NCBI RefSeq assembly: GCF_000231055.2
Contig: NZ_CM001466.1
Coordinates: forward strand, 3,155,483-3,207,787
Reading direction: 5' to 3'
DNA length: 52,305 nucleotides
Source of the DNA: Saccharomonospora azurea NA-128
GTDB lineage: Bacteria > Actinomycetota > Actinomycetes > Mycobacteriales > Pseudonocardiaceae
Shown: positions 17,041 to 25,400 of the stretch, one piece after another
How positions within the stretch are numbered: the first letter of the stretch is position 1
Layout: the number at the start of each line of letters is the position of its first letter
Made by a program: the position numbers and the translations under genes
Notes under the pieces: model-generated
What the model was told of the DNA's origin: nothing
What the model saw: only the letters and a program-made list of their open reading frames with translations
The model's database searches: none

Positions 17041-19050
17041 ATGAGTACTGACGGTGCTGACAGTGCTGACGACGCCCGCCCCGCCGACCACGCCGCTCCC
17101 GAGGTCCTGTGGCAGCCCGACGCGGATCGAGTCGAAGCCAGCCGCATCGCCGACTTCCGCCGGTGGCTGCGCGATGACCGCGGGGTGAGCGTGGCCGACT
17201 ACGACCAGCTGTGGTCGTACTCGGTGGAGAAGCTGCCGGAGTTCTGGTCGGCGGTGGCCGACTACTTCGGCGTGCGGTGGCACGACGCGCCCGGCGAGGT
17301 GTTGTCGGACGCCCGGATGCCGGGCGCACGCTGGTTCACCGGTGGGACGCTCAACTACGCCGAGCACGCCCTGCTGCCGGTCGCGGGTGCGGAGAAGGGC
17401 GACGACGAGCTCGCGGTCGTCTTCCACCGGGAGGACGGCGTCGAGCGACGCCTCACCTACGGCACCCTCCGCGCCGAGGTCGCGTCGGCGAGGGCGGCTC
17501 TGCGTGCCCTCGGCGTGGGCAAGGGCGACCGCGTCGTCGCGCTCGCGCCGAACTGCCCGCAGACGCTCGTGGCCTTCCTCGCGGCGGCGTCCCTCGGTGC
17601 GATCTGGTCGTCGTGCTCACCCGACTTCGGTGTGCGCGCCGTGGCCGACCGCTTCGCCCAGATCGAGCCCACGGTGCTGATCGCCGTCAACGGCTACGTC
17701 TACAACGGGCGGTCGTTCGACGTGCGGCCGACGATCGAGCGGTTGCGCGCGCAGCTGCCCGGACTCGAGAACACCGTCGTGGTCGACTACGAAGGCGGCC
17801 GGGTACCCGGTGCGCTCGACTGGGACACCCTGCTGGCCGAGCACGCGGGAGCGGAGCTGGAATTCGAGCCGGTGCCCTTCGACCACCCGCTGTGGGTGCT
17901 GTACTCGTCGGGCACCACGGGCCTGCCGAAGGGCATCGTGCAGGGGCACGGCGGGATCACCGTCGAACATCTCAAGGCACTCGCGCTGCACAGCGACCTC
18001 GGCCCGGGGGAGCGGTTCTTCTGGTTCACCACCACGGGCTGGATGATGTGGAACTTCCTCGTCTCCGGCCTGCTCGTGGGCACCACGATCGTGCTCTACG
18101 ACGGCAGCCCGGGCTACCCGGACCTGCGGACTCTGTGGCGGCTGGCCGAGGAACACCGCGTGACGTACTTCGGCACCTCAGCGCCGTTCGTGCAGAGCTG
18201 CCTCAAGGAGCATCTGCGCCCGGCCGCGGAGTTCGACCTGTCGTCGCTGCGCGCGCTCGGCTCGACCGGGGCCCCGCTCACGGTCGAGGGTTTTCGCTGG
18301 ATCGCCGACGAGGTGGGCCACGACGTGCAGATCTGCTCGGTGTCGGGCGGCACCGACCTGTGCACGGCGATCGTGGGCGCCGCGCCCGACGTTCCGGTGT
18401 GGTTGGGGGAGCTGTCGTGCCGCGTTCTCGGCGCGGCCGTCGCGGCGTACGACGACGCGGGACATGCGGTGACCGACGAGGTGGGCGAGCTCGTGCTCAC
18501 CAAGCCCATGCCGTCGATGCCCGTGTCCTTCTGGAACGACCCCGACGGCAGCAGGCTGCGCGAGGCGTACTTCGAGGACTTCCCCGGCCGGTGGCGGCAC
18601 GGCGACTGGGTCAAGATCACCGACCGGGGTTCGGCGGTGATCTACGGGCGCAGCGACTCGACGCTGAACCGTGGTGGCGTGCGCATGGGCACGTCCGAGT
18701 TCTACCGCGTCGTCGAGGGCTTCGACGAGGTGCGCGACTCGCTCGTCATCGACACGTCGGCGGGCGAGGAGGGCGAGCTGCTGTGCTTCCTGGTGTTGGC
18801 CGACGGCACTGCCCTCGACGATCTGGAGCCACGCCTGCGCACCGAGCTGCGCAAAGCCCTGTCGCCGCGACACGTGCCCGACCGGTTCATCCCCGTGGAC
18901 GCGGTGCCGAGGACGTTGAACGGCAAGAAGTGCGAGGTGCCGGTGAAGAAGATCCTCAAGGGCGTCGACCCGGACCGTGCGGTGAGCCGCGACGCGCTCG
19001 CCAACCCGGAGGCGTTGGAACCCTTCGTCGCGTACGCGGGCCGGGAATGA
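17041..19050 (+). CDS. aacS: acetoacetyl-CoA synthetase
   Basis: A 669-residue ANL-superfamily acyl-CoA ligase. AacS landmarks: the N-terminal region LWQPDADRVEASRIADFRRW, the GGTLNYAEHAL segment, P-loop YSSGTTGLPKGIVQGHGGI (about 290-308), TGWMMWNFLVSGL, SVSGGTDLC, GRSDSTLNRGGVRMGTSE, and the catalytic Lys in LNGKKCEVPVKKIL. It activates acetoacetate to acetoacetyl-CoA using ATP, linking ketone-body or PHB breakdown to central metabolism. The length is as expected. The chosen ATG begins a short repetitive DGADSADDA stretch. The two tRNA genes follow. Confidence 0.93.
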   Translation: MSTDGADSADDARPADHAAPEVLWQPDADRVEASRIADFRRWLRDDRGVSVADYDQLWSYSVEKLPEFWSAVADYFGVRWHDAPGEVLSDARMPGARWFTGGTLNYAEHALLPVAGAEKGDDELAVVFHREDGVERRLTYGTLRAEVASARAALRALGVGKGDRVVALAPNCPQTLVAFLAAASLGAIWSSCSPDFGVRAVADRFAQIEPTVLIAVNGYVYNGRSFDVRPTIERLRAQLPGLENTVVVDYEGGRVPGALDWDTLLAEHAGAELEFEPVPFDHPLWVLYSSGTTGLPKGIVQGHGGITVEHLKALALHSDLGPGERFFWFTTTGWMMWNFLVSGLLVGTTIVLYDGSPGYPDLRTLWRLAEEHRVTYFGTSAPFVQSCLKEHLRPAAEFDLSSLRALGSTGAPLTVEGFRWIADEVGHDVQICSVSGGTDLCTAIVGAAPDVPVWLGELSCRVLGAAVAAYDDAGHAVTDEVGELVLTKPMPSMPVSFWNDPDGSRLREAYFEDFPGRWRHGDWVKITDRGSAVIYGRSDSTLNRGGVRMGTSEFYRVVEGFDEVRDSLVIDTSAGEEGELLCFLVLADGTALDDLEPRLRTELRKALSPRHVPDRFIPVDAVPRTLNGKKCEVPVKKILKGVDPDRAVSRDALANPEALEPFVAYAGRE

Positions 19051-19131
19051 CCTGGTCATTCCCGTAAAGGGGGGTCGGTGAAACGGTCGCGGCGGGCGTG
19101 TGTAACCTATGTACGCAGTGGTCGCGACCTG

Positions 19132-19221
19132 GGAGGCTTCGCCTAGTCTGGTCTATGGCGCCGCACTGCTAATGCGGTTGGGGGTAACCCCCCCTCCCGG
19201 GTTCAAATCCCGGAGCCTCCG
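19132..19221 (+). tRNA. tRNA-Ser(GCT)
   Basis: Acceptor arms GGAGGCT and AGCCTCC pair, the anticodon GCT lies at 19168-19170 in the loop CTGCTAA flanked by CCGCA/TGCGG, there is a long class II variable arm, and the T-loop is GGTTCAAATCC. CCA is not encoded. It is 90 nt including discriminator G. A TAACCT-like -10 lies about 30 bases upstream. Confidence 0.95.
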
Positions 19222-19281
19222 CGGGGCTCGGTACCCACCGAGCACCAGCCCGATCTCGATCGGGTACAATTGAACAACGTT

Positions 19282-19354
19282 GCGCCCGTAGCTCAACGGA
19301 TAGAGCATCTGACTACGGATCAGAAGGTTTGGGGTTCGAATCCCTACGGGCGCG
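19282..19354 (+). tRNA. tRNA-Arg(ACG)
   Basis: Acceptor arms GCGCCCG and CGGGCGC pair, D-arm AGCTCAACGGATAGAGC, anticodon ACG at 19315-19317 between TCTGA and TCAGA, T-loop GGTTCGAATCC. CCA is not encoded. It is 60 bases after tRNA-Ser. The gene-poor, remnant-bearing DNA that follows makes its 3' end a candidate integration site. Confidence 0.95.
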
Positions 19355-19360
19355 CAAGGG

Positions 19361-19413
19361 AAAGCAGTCAAGGCCTTGTTCTCAGTCATGAGACGAGGCC
19401 TTGACTGCTTTTT
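19361..19413 (+). terminator. Rho-independent terminator of the tRNA pair
   Basis: Perfect inverted repeat of about 16 bp (AAGCAGTCAAGGCCTT and its complement AAGGCCTTGACTGCTT) around a loop of about 17 bases, followed by TTTTT. This is one of the few classical terminators in the window. Confidence 0.85.
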
Positions 19414-19489
19414 GGCGGCCGATCGTCTCACAGCTTCTCACGGACGTTCGTACTGCTTGTTCAGGTGCTCTTGTAGATCCTGCACCTGA

Positions 19490-19675
19490 ACGACCGACTC
19501 CTCCGCTATTGGGACGGGCGCAGGTGGACCCTCCACACTGCTCTTCCTCTTCGCCGGCATTATCAGGCGGCAACACGTCGAGGTGGACTGGAACAATGCC
19601 AAGGAGCTCTACTACGAGCGAAGCACGGGCAACTTTTCGGTCTACAACTTCTCCGTGCGGCGCATGGCTCAGTAG
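19490..19675 (+). pseudogene. possible 3' remnant of a membrane-protein gene
   Basis: An open frame with no usable start (preceded by TGA) encodes a hydrophobic stretch PSTLLFLFAGII followed by a protein-like end, VDWNNAKELYYERST then NFSVYNFSVRRMAQ and a stop. Lower GC and natural-looking residue use suggest the end of a decayed gene. The rest of 19414-19823 shows no gene. Low confidence. Confidence 0.3.
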
Positions 19676-19823
19676 CGCTCAGTCCTGTGACTGAACCATC
19701 ATCCGACACCCTTCTTGGCCAGCGCGACTTTGCGTTCGTCGTAGTCCGGCATGACGCGCGCCCGGAGCTACCAGAAGCTCGGGCCGTGGTCGACCAATCC
19801 CGGCCCGCTCAGCGGTATCGCGC

Positions 19824-20549
19824 TCAGGCGTTGCTCTGTTGGCGCAGGCGTGCCGCGAGTGCGGGAATCGCGGCGATCTTCTCCGCCGGGAGGTCGTCCC
19901 AGAGCAGGCCGCTCGGTCGTCGCGGTTCGTCGCACCTGATCACGGTGGTGGGGGTCACGATGATGTCCACGCTGAAGTCGTGCCTGGTTTCGGGTAGGTC
20001 GTCGTCGATGACCTGCAGGTCGTGCACGGTGGTCACGATCGTCGTCTCGGGTCCGATCAGCCCGGCTTCCTGGAGGAGTGCAACCTCAATGTCGGAGTAT
20101 CCGGCTCCCTTGCCGAGGCGCACGCCGCGGCGGTTCACGGCGACGCTTCCGCACACGATGAGGTCAGGCGGCCGCATGCTGTCCACGTCGACGGCCTGAC
20201 CAACCTTGGCCGCGGCTCCCTTGTCGGCGGCCTCGGCGGGCGAGACGGGCAAGGTGTCCGGATCGAGCAGGTAGAAGGGTTTCGGCTCGGCGAGCTTCGG
20301 CACCGCCATGTAGACCAGCTTGCCTTCGCCGAGAGCGCGGGCGCGCACCGGCTGTTGAGCTGTGTCAGGCACCGCTTTGACGATCTTGGCGGACTGCCAT
20401 TCCGGCAGCTCCGCGAGCCTGTCGGCGGCTTCGTCCGCGCCGAAGAAGGCGGGAATCCGGCCGTGCACACCAGCCGGTGCGGCGCGGTGCTCTTCCAGCC
20501 GTGCCCACACGTGCTCGCGGACAGCTCGCTTCTTCTCATCCACGGTCAT
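19824..20549 (-). CDS. 5-formyltetrahydrofolate cyclo-ligase family protein
   Basis: A 241-residue protein of the 5-FTHF cyclo-ligase/MTHFSD family: DLIVCGSVAVNRRGVRLGKGAGYSDIE (split by description) carries the GxRLGKGxGYxD substrate and ATP loop, followed by TTVHDLQVIDDDLPETRHDFSVD and IVTPTTVIRCDEP near the end. Members close 5-formyl-THF to methenyl-THF; longer variants like this one are found as accessory genes and their activity is unclear. The ATG at 20549 starts MTVDEKKRAVREHVW. It lies between gene remnants downstream of tRNA-Arg, so it may have arrived by transfer. Confidence 0.82.
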   Translation of the reverse strand: MTVDEKKRAVREHVWARLEEHRAAPAGVHGRIPAFFGADEAADRLAELPEWQSAKIVKAVPDTAQQPVRARALGEGKLVYMAVPKLAEPKPFYLLDPDTLPVSPAEAADKGAAAKVGQAVDVDSMRPPDLIVCGSVAVNRRGVRLGKGAGYSDIEVALLQEAGLIGPETTIVTTVHDLQVIDDDLPETRHDFSVDIIVTPTTVIRCDEPRRPSGLLWDDLPAEKIAAIPALAARLRQQSNA

Positions 20550-20639
20550 CGCCGCTGCTCCTCACGCCGTCATCAGGGTCATCACCCGGTCGTACACGTT
20601 CTGGACCAGGTCCACGTTCCGCCATGGTCGGAGTCAACG

Positions 20640-20960
20640 ACCTCTCACCATCTCCGCGGCCGCTCGAAGTCCCAGGCCATCGTCCTCGGCAACCTTGCTC
20701 TCGCGTACCTCCGGCAACGCAGACTCGATGAGGCGGTGGGTGTGTTGCAGCGGGCCGTGGATGTCGTCGAGGCAACGCGGGGCGGCGGTGGGCTGAACAT
20801 CTTTTTCGCTGCTTGCCAGGTCAGTGTGGAGAAAACCGAGCGGGTCCGCCTGACCGAGAACGACTCGCACCTGTGGGCCTCGCTCGATGAACAGCCCCCG
20901 GTGACGGATGCGGTCAAAGAGATCGTCCAGGCCTACCGCGGGCTGCGGATGGGCTTGGTC
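20640..20960 (+). pseudogene. remnant of an XRE/TPR regulator C-terminus
   Basis: One frame reads SQAIVLGNLALAYLRQRRLD, then EAVGVLQRAVDVVEATRGGGG, LNIFF. This is the typical C-terminal tetratricopeptide tail of actinomycete XRE-TPR regulators, but there is no HTH or start codon upstream. After about 20820 the same frame continues with unrelated text (ERVRLTENDSHLWASLDEQP). It is a truncated fragment, possibly fused to another fragment. No intact gene lies between 20550 and 21133. Confidence 0.5.
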
Positions 20961-21133
20961 ATCGGCGTCTCCGTTCGGCGTCCCGTCTCACACCTGTCTC
21001 ACGGACTGGCGGGACGGGGCTGGATGGGAGAACCCGAGCCGGGGGTGTCGGCAGCAGCGGTTGCAGGTGGGCGAGCGTATGGGGCACGGCAACGGCGCTT
21101 GGATCCATCGGGCGATCCTGGAGCGCGCCGTCT

Positions 21134-21559
21134 TCAGCGACTGTCACCCGACAGCAGTCGCTCGACGATGTCGTTGAGCGCTGTCGCGTCGCCGGGGGCG
21201 AGCCGGTCCAGCAGGTGACGACGGGTCGAGGCTTCCAAGGCCGGCACCGACGCGTCGATCGTGCGTCGGCCCTCGGGTCGCAGGGTGACCTCGACACCGT
21301 TCGCGACCTTGCCGCGCGCGACGTAGTCGCGTTTCTCCATCCTGGTCAGGAGGTGCGAGAGTCTCGTCCGGTCCCAGCCCAGGGTTGCGGCGATGGCGTT
21401 CTGACGCAGAACACCGCCGGATTCGTGCAGGCACACCAGGACACTCAGCTCTGACTCGGAGAGGCCGGATGCCGCGGTCATGTCGGCGATGACCGCGGCG
21501 CGAGTCGTCTCGTACGCGCGTTTCCACAGCAGCCACAATTCAGTCGCCCGTGTTGACAT
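21134..21559 (-). CDS. MarR-family transcriptional regulator
   Basis: A 141-residue MarR winged-helix protein: LSESELSVLVCLHES, the recognition part RQNAIAATLGWDRTRLSHLL, and the wing RMEKRDYVARGKVANGVEVTL, ending with a C-terminal dimer helix. The annotated ATG lies at the centre of a perfect 18-bp palindrome (21550-21567), implying autoregulation. It is divergent from the membrane-protein gene at 21621, the likely target. Confidence 0.9.
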   Translation of the reverse strand: MSTRATELWLLWKRAYETTRAAVIADMTAASGLSESELSVLVCLHESGGVLRQNAIAATLGWDRTRLSHLLTRMEKRDYVARGKVANGVEVTLRPEGRRTIDASVPALEASTRRHLLDRLAPGDATALNDIVERLLSGDSR

Positions 21560-21567
21560 GTCAACAC
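21550..21567. promoter_or_regulatory. perfect 18-bp palindrome, probable MarR operator
   Basis: GTGTTGACATGTCAACAC is a perfect dyad centred on the marR start codon. It contains TTGACA in both directions, so binding would cover the -35 of the rightward promoter and the start of marR. Confidence 0.7.
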
Positions 21568-21581
21568 CGCCCTTCTAGTGT
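21553..21581 (+). promoter_or_regulatory. promoter of the membrane-protein gene
   Basis: TTGACA (21553-21558), a 17-base spacer, then TAGTGT (21576-21581). The predicted start point is near 21588, about 33 bases before the ATG. The -35 lies inside the MarR palindrome. Confidence 0.6.
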
Positions 21582-21620
21582 TCGACCATACAAGGCCGTC
21601 CACACGTAAGGACTCTGACG

Positions 21621-22151
21621 ATGCTCGACGCCCGACGACGCTATGTCAGCCTGCGCTTGCTGGCGCTTCTTCCTCTCGTGCTGTTCTTTCCGGCCGTGAT
21701 CGCCTTCTTCGTTGACCCGGACGTGGCGTGGGGGGAGTACCTGGGAGTCTTCTTCCACCTGTCCATCCTCTTCCTCGTCTCACGCCTGGAAGCGGCACCG
21801 TGGGCCAAGGCAGCCGGCTACGGATGGGTGGCACTGGACGTGCTCGCCGGCATCCTGATGATCAACGAGGTCGCGTACGACACCGCCTGGGCGGTTCGGC
21901 TCGGCGGGCACGTCCTCGCGGGTGTCTGGATCGTGTCGAGTTCCCTGGTCAGCCGGGCCTGGCCGGTCACCGTGGTCGGTGTGATCACGGGTCTCTGGCT
22001 TGCCGGGTACTCCTTCGTGGGGAACGTGCTCCCGGAATCGTTCCTGCGTCCGGCCGGGATCCTGATTCTGGTCTGGTTCGCACTCCTGGCGATCTTCCCC
22101 CGACCAGCGGAGGGCCGAGCGGCGACGCCGATCAGTCCAGCAACGGCGTGA
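21621..22151 (+). CDS. hypothetical integral membrane protein under MarR control
   Basis: A 176-residue protein with six hydrophobic helices (about 9-28, 39-55, 66-84, 93-110, 116-132, 141-158) and short loops. I do not recognise the family. AAGGA precedes the ATG by 9 bases. The divergent MarR and the shared operator suggest induction by a small ligand, perhaps as a protective or efflux-like membrane protein; that role is inference only. Confidence 0.75.
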   Translation: MLDARRRYVSLRLLALLPLVLFFPAVIAFFVDPDVAWGEYLGVFFHLSILFLVSRLEAAPWAKAAGYGWVALDVLAGILMINEVAYDTAWAVRLGGHVLAGVWIVSSSLVSRAWPVTVVGVITGLWLAGYSFVGNVLPESFLRPAGILILVWFALLAIFPRPAEGRAATPISPATA

Positions 22152-22244
22152 CGCGGTGGTCGGCGAGCTGAGGTGTCCGGTGGTCGGTGGGAGACGCTCG
22201 CGGAGCCCGGGGAAAATGTCGTACTCCTGCCGCACACTCCCGAC

Positions 22245-22631
22245 ATGGTTACAGCGAACTCGCACCGACACCACGCCCTCGACTACGTGGAGCTGACGGT
22301 CACCGACCTCGACGCCGCCAAGCGCTTCTACGGCGAGGCGTTCGGCTGGCGGTTCAACGACTACGGATCGGACTACGTCGGCATTCAGAGCCCGGACGGT
22401 GAATCCGCGCCCGAGGTGGGTGGTTTTCGCCCCGCTCCGGACGTGCGCCCTGGTGGGCCGTTCGTGCAGCTGTATTCCACCGACCTCGAGCAGTCAGTAG
22501 AGGCCGTGAAGAGGGCGGGCGGCACGGTGGTGGACGGGCCTTACGACTTCCCCGGTGGACGCCGTTTCCACTTCACCGACCCCAGCGGCAACGAACTGGG
22601 GGTCTGGACCGCAGCGCCGCCGGCCCCATGA
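22245..22631 (+). CDS. VOC-family (glyoxalase/bleomycin-resistance fold) protein
   Basis: A 128-residue single-domain VOC protein: DYVELTVTDLDAAKRFYGEAFGW (split by description) opens the first beta-alpha-beta-beta-beta module, and GPFVQLYSTDLEQSVEAVKR opens the second. The C-terminal metal-ligand-like FTDPSGNELGVW completes it. Metal ligands are partly kept (His near the start, Glu at the end). Substrate unknown. The ATG at 22245 was chosen because upstream in-frame text is not protein-like. It is convergent with the next gene (4 bases). Confidence 0.82.
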   Translation: MVTANSHRHHALDYVELTVTDLDAAKRFYGEAFGWRFNDYGSDYVGIQSPDGESAPEVGGFRPAPDVRPGGPFVQLYSTDLEQSVEAVKRAGGTVVDGPYDFPGGRRFHFTDPSGNELGVWTAAPPAP

Positions 22632-22635
22632 CGGT

Positions 22636-23061
22636 TCACGACATCAACAGCAGGACACCGGTCGTGACGAGGCCGACCGTCTTGACGGCCTCCAGTCCGA
22701 TGTAGACGTAATGACTGCGCGATCGCGGCACGTCCTCGCCCGCCAGGACCCGGTCCGAACGGCGGGTCAGGCGAGGCCGAACCAGCACGAGCTGGACGGC
22801 CAGGGTCGCCAGCACGACGGCGCCCGACACCAGTGCGGCGCTGCCGGGCGGCTCGACGGCCACGGCGATCACGGCCGTGAGTGCCAGGACCGTCTCTGCG
22901 AGGTTGAGGGCGCGGAAGACCAGCCGGCCGATGCCCAGGCCGATCGGGAGCGTCACCGACGGCGCTCGGAACTTGAGCGGTGCCTCCAGGAACGAGATGG
23001 CCAGCACCATGCCCAGCCACACGAACACCGCCGCTGTCGCCACTGCGAGTCCCGGTGTCAT
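22636..23061 (-). CDS. hypothetical four-helix membrane protein
   Basis: A 141-residue protein with four hydrophobic segments (about 3-22, 45-68, 75-92, 118-138). The N-terminal FVWLGMVLAISFLEAPLKF resembles small DUF4149-like or DoxX-like membrane proteins, but I cannot assign it. The chosen ATG has GGGAGA just upstream, and upstream in-frame sequence is not protein-like. Confidence 0.7.
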   Translation of the reverse strand: MTPGLAVATAAVFVWLGMVLAISFLEAPLKFRAPSVTLPIGLGIGRLVFRALNLAETVLALTAVIAVAVEPPGSAALVSGAVVLATLAVQLVLVRPRLTRRSDRVLAGEDVPRSRSHYVYIGLEAVKTVGLVTTGVLLLMS

Positions 23062-23445
23062 CGGTCTCCCCTTCGCTCGTGGTCCGACTCGGGTGAATCC
23101 TACCGAGATGTCGTGAAATGGCCTCGCGTCGCAGGTCAGAGCGCCGAGGTCCGCGACAGCGGAATCGTTGAGGACATCCCGTGTCCGCGTGCCCGACGCT
23201 GGGTCGGGGTGGCCCACACGGGCGGTGTCGGGTAACGCCGTCCCGCCCGGCCGGTGTGCCGCTCGATTCCGGCGTGGGGCAGCGGTTCGTGCCTGGATGC
23301 CGCTGCGGGTCTTCGGTGCGGCCGATGTGGACGACTCCCGCGGGGTGACGCTTGATTCGGTATCCGCCCGGTGTTCGACAGCGGTCCTCACTAGCTTCCG
23401 GAATCGCAGGTCAACACTGCGAAATCTTGATCACTAGGAGGAATC
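23062..23445. other. intergenic region without visible gene
   Basis: 384 bases between divergent genes. I see no coding frame, strong hairpin or repeat. It should contain the promoters of both flanking genes. Confidence 0.4.
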
Positions 23446-23790
23446 ATGATTCGTACTCGGCGTGTGCTGGCGAGCGCGGTTCTCACCGCGGCGGCGCTGT
23501 CGATGGGAGCGGGTGCGGCGCTGGCGGCGCCGCCGGAGACCACGGCGACCCCGACCGACACGGCGCAGACCGAGCAGGTCCCGCAGCACTCCGAGGCCGC
23601 GAAGCCCGCCGAGGAGGGAGCCGAGGACGCCGCGAGCGAGGAGAAGCCGGCCGAGGAGAAGCCCACCAACGGGACCGCGGAGTTCACTTTCTCGTCCGAT
23701 ATGACGCCGATGGACTTCGTCGGCATGCTGCTCGGGTCGGGCCTGGAGGGCACCGTGAACTTCGAGGGCGACACGGACACCGAGGCCTGA
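23446..23790 (+). CDS. small secreted acidic protein
   Basis: A 114-residue protein with a Sec signal peptide (RTRR, a hydrophobic core, and cleavage after ALA at about residue 27). The mature part is very acidic and Thr/Glu/Pro-rich (EEGAEDAASEEKPAEEKP), ending in a more hydrophobic segment (PMDFVGMLLGSGLEGTVNF). AGGAGG precedes the ATG by 5 bases. Function unknown. It is convergent with the asparagine-synthetase-like gene, with stops 3 bases apart. Confidence 0.75.
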   Translation: MIRTRRVLASAVLTAAALSMGAGAALAAPPETTATPTDTAQTEQVPQHSEAAKPAEEGAEDAASEEKPAEEKPTNGTAEFTFSSDMTPMDFVGMLLGSGLEGTVNFEGDTDTEA

Positions 23791-23793
23791 CGT

Positions 23794-25335
23794 TCACCAC
23801 CCGGCGAAGCGTCCGATGAGGTGTTCGGGGTCGACTCCGGTGAGTTCGCGCTGGAAGAGGCGGTAGTAGGCGAGTTCCTCGCGCGTGCGCAGCGGCGGAT
23901 CCAACGCCCGGCGTTCGGCCTCGAACTCCTCGTCGGACACCGTGGACGCGTAGTAGTCGCCGAGGACGTCACCGGCACCCGTTCCCTGGCCGAACTGCTC
24001 CTTCGGACGCCAGAGCAGCTGCTCCGGCAACCAGCCCTCGAACGCCTTGCGCAGCAACCACTTCTCGGGGCGCTCGCCGCTGCTGAGTTTCCAGCGGGCG
24101 GGCAGGCTCAGGCCGAGTTCCACGACGTCGAGGTCGAGGAACGGAGTGCGGGGCTCCAGGCCGGTGGCGCCCGCGACGCGGTCGACGCGCTGCAGGCCGC
24201 CGATGTGCAGGCCCTGGATGGTGGACAGCAGCTCCTCGTGCAGGTCGGCGCCGCTGACGATCTCGCCGTAGTAGCCGTATCCGGCGAACAGCTCGTCGGC
24301 GCCCTCGCCGATGAGCACGACTTTCACCGTGCGTGCCGCGAGTTTGGAGACCAGCAGGTTGGGCACCGAACTGTGCACCAACGACGGGTCGAACGACTCG
24401 ATCACCCGGATCACCTCGGGCACCCAGTCGATGAGCTCGTCGTCGGTGTAGACGCGTTCGTGGTGGTCGGTGCCCAGGGCGTCGGCGACCTGGCGGGCGG
24501 CCACGAGGTCGGCACTGTCCTGCTTGCCGACGGCGAACGTCGGGAAGCGGCGCCCCGCGCGCCCCGCGTGTCGGGCCGCGATGGCGGTGACGAGGCTGGA
24601 GTCGAGTCCGCCGGAGAGCAGGGCGCCGACCGGCACGTCGGCGACCAGGAGCCGCTCGACCGCACCGATCAGGGTGTCGCGGATGGCGGCGAGGACCTCC
24701 TCCGGCGGCTCCGACGGTTCATGGTCGGTGTCGGCCCGCATACCGGTCGCGGTGGTGTCGGCGAGGACGCGGAAGGGCGTCAGGCCCTCCCGGGGAGTCC
24801 ACACGTGCCCGGGCGGGAACGGCTCGACGTCGGGGCGGCGCTGCGGGTCGAAGGCCTTCAACTCGCTCGCGAACACGGTGGTGCCGCCGTGGTGGGCCCA
24901 GTAGAGCGGGGCGATGCCCATCGTGTCGCGGGCGGCGAAGAAGTGGCCTTCGGTGTCGGCGCCCGCCAACGCGAACATGCCCCACAGCCGTGACAGCGCC
25001 GCGGTGCCGTCGGCCTCCACGAGGTGCAGGGCACTTTCCTGGTCGGCGCGCGAGCGGAAGACGTGGCCGCGAGCTTCGAGTTCGCCGCGCAGCCGCTCGT
25101 GGTTGTAGATCTCGCCGTCACCGACCAGCCAGTAGTCGCCCGCCGAGTCGCGCAACGGTTGAGTGCCGCTGTCGAGGTCGACGACGGCGAGCCTGCGATG
25201 GCCGAGCCAGGCGTGGTCGAGTGCGTGGCTGCCCCACCCATCGGGGCCCCGATGGGCGAGCCGGTCGAGCATGCGCACGCCCTCGCGTGGGTCGAAGGGG
25301 CCGTGCGCGGCGACGATGCCGGAGATGGCTCTCAC
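23794..25335 (-). CDS. asparagine-synthetase-like (AsnB family) enzyme lacking the Cys2 nucleophile
   Basis: A 513-residue protein with an N-terminal class II glutamine amidotransferase domain (to about 190) and a C-terminal ATP-pyrophosphatase synthetase domain with SGGLDSSLV, LGTDHHERVYT and LIGEGADELFAGYGYY. It starts MRAISGIVA, so the invariant catalytic Cys2 of glutaminase domains is Arg. An in-frame stop lies upstream, so no alternative start restores it. Other pocket residues (HRRLAVVDL, DGEIYNH) are kept. It may use ammonia directly, or make another amide or beta-lactam-like product. The start codon is GTG. Ammonia use is inferred. Confidence 0.88.
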   Translation of the reverse strand: MRAISGIVAAHGPFDPREGVRMLDRLAHRGPDGWGSHALDHAWLGHRRLAVVDLDSGTQPLRDSAGDYWLVGDGEIYNHERLRGELEARGHVFRSRADQESALHLVEADGTAALSRLWGMFALAGADTEGHFFAARDTMGIAPLYWAHHGGTTVFASELKAFDPQRRPDVEPFPPGHVWTPREGLTPFRVLADTTATGMRADTDHEPSEPPEEVLAAIRDTLIGAVERLLVADVPVGALLSGGLDSSLVTAIAARHAGRAGRRFPTFAVGKQDSADLVAARQVADALGTDHHERVYTDDELIDWVPEVIRVIESFDPSLVHSSVPNLLVSKLAARTVKVVLIGEGADELFAGYGYYGEIVSGADLHEELLSTIQGLHIGGLQRVDRVAGATGLEPRTPFLDLDVVELGLSLPARWKLSSGERPEKWLLRKAFEGWLPEQLLWRPKEQFGQGTGAGDVLGDYYASTVSDEEFEAERRALDPPLRTREELAYYRLFQRELTGVDPEHLIGRFAGW

Positions 25336-25400
25336 CTGCCCTCGCTGCCGGTGCTGCTGTCGAGTCTAGGAGCAGCGGCGGCACCGGGCACGACGGCGAA

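Noticed and set aside
23821-24993. 390-residue plus-strand frame opposite the AsnB-like gene
   Set aside because: Shadow of the AsnB-like gene: no start signal and no recognisable domains.
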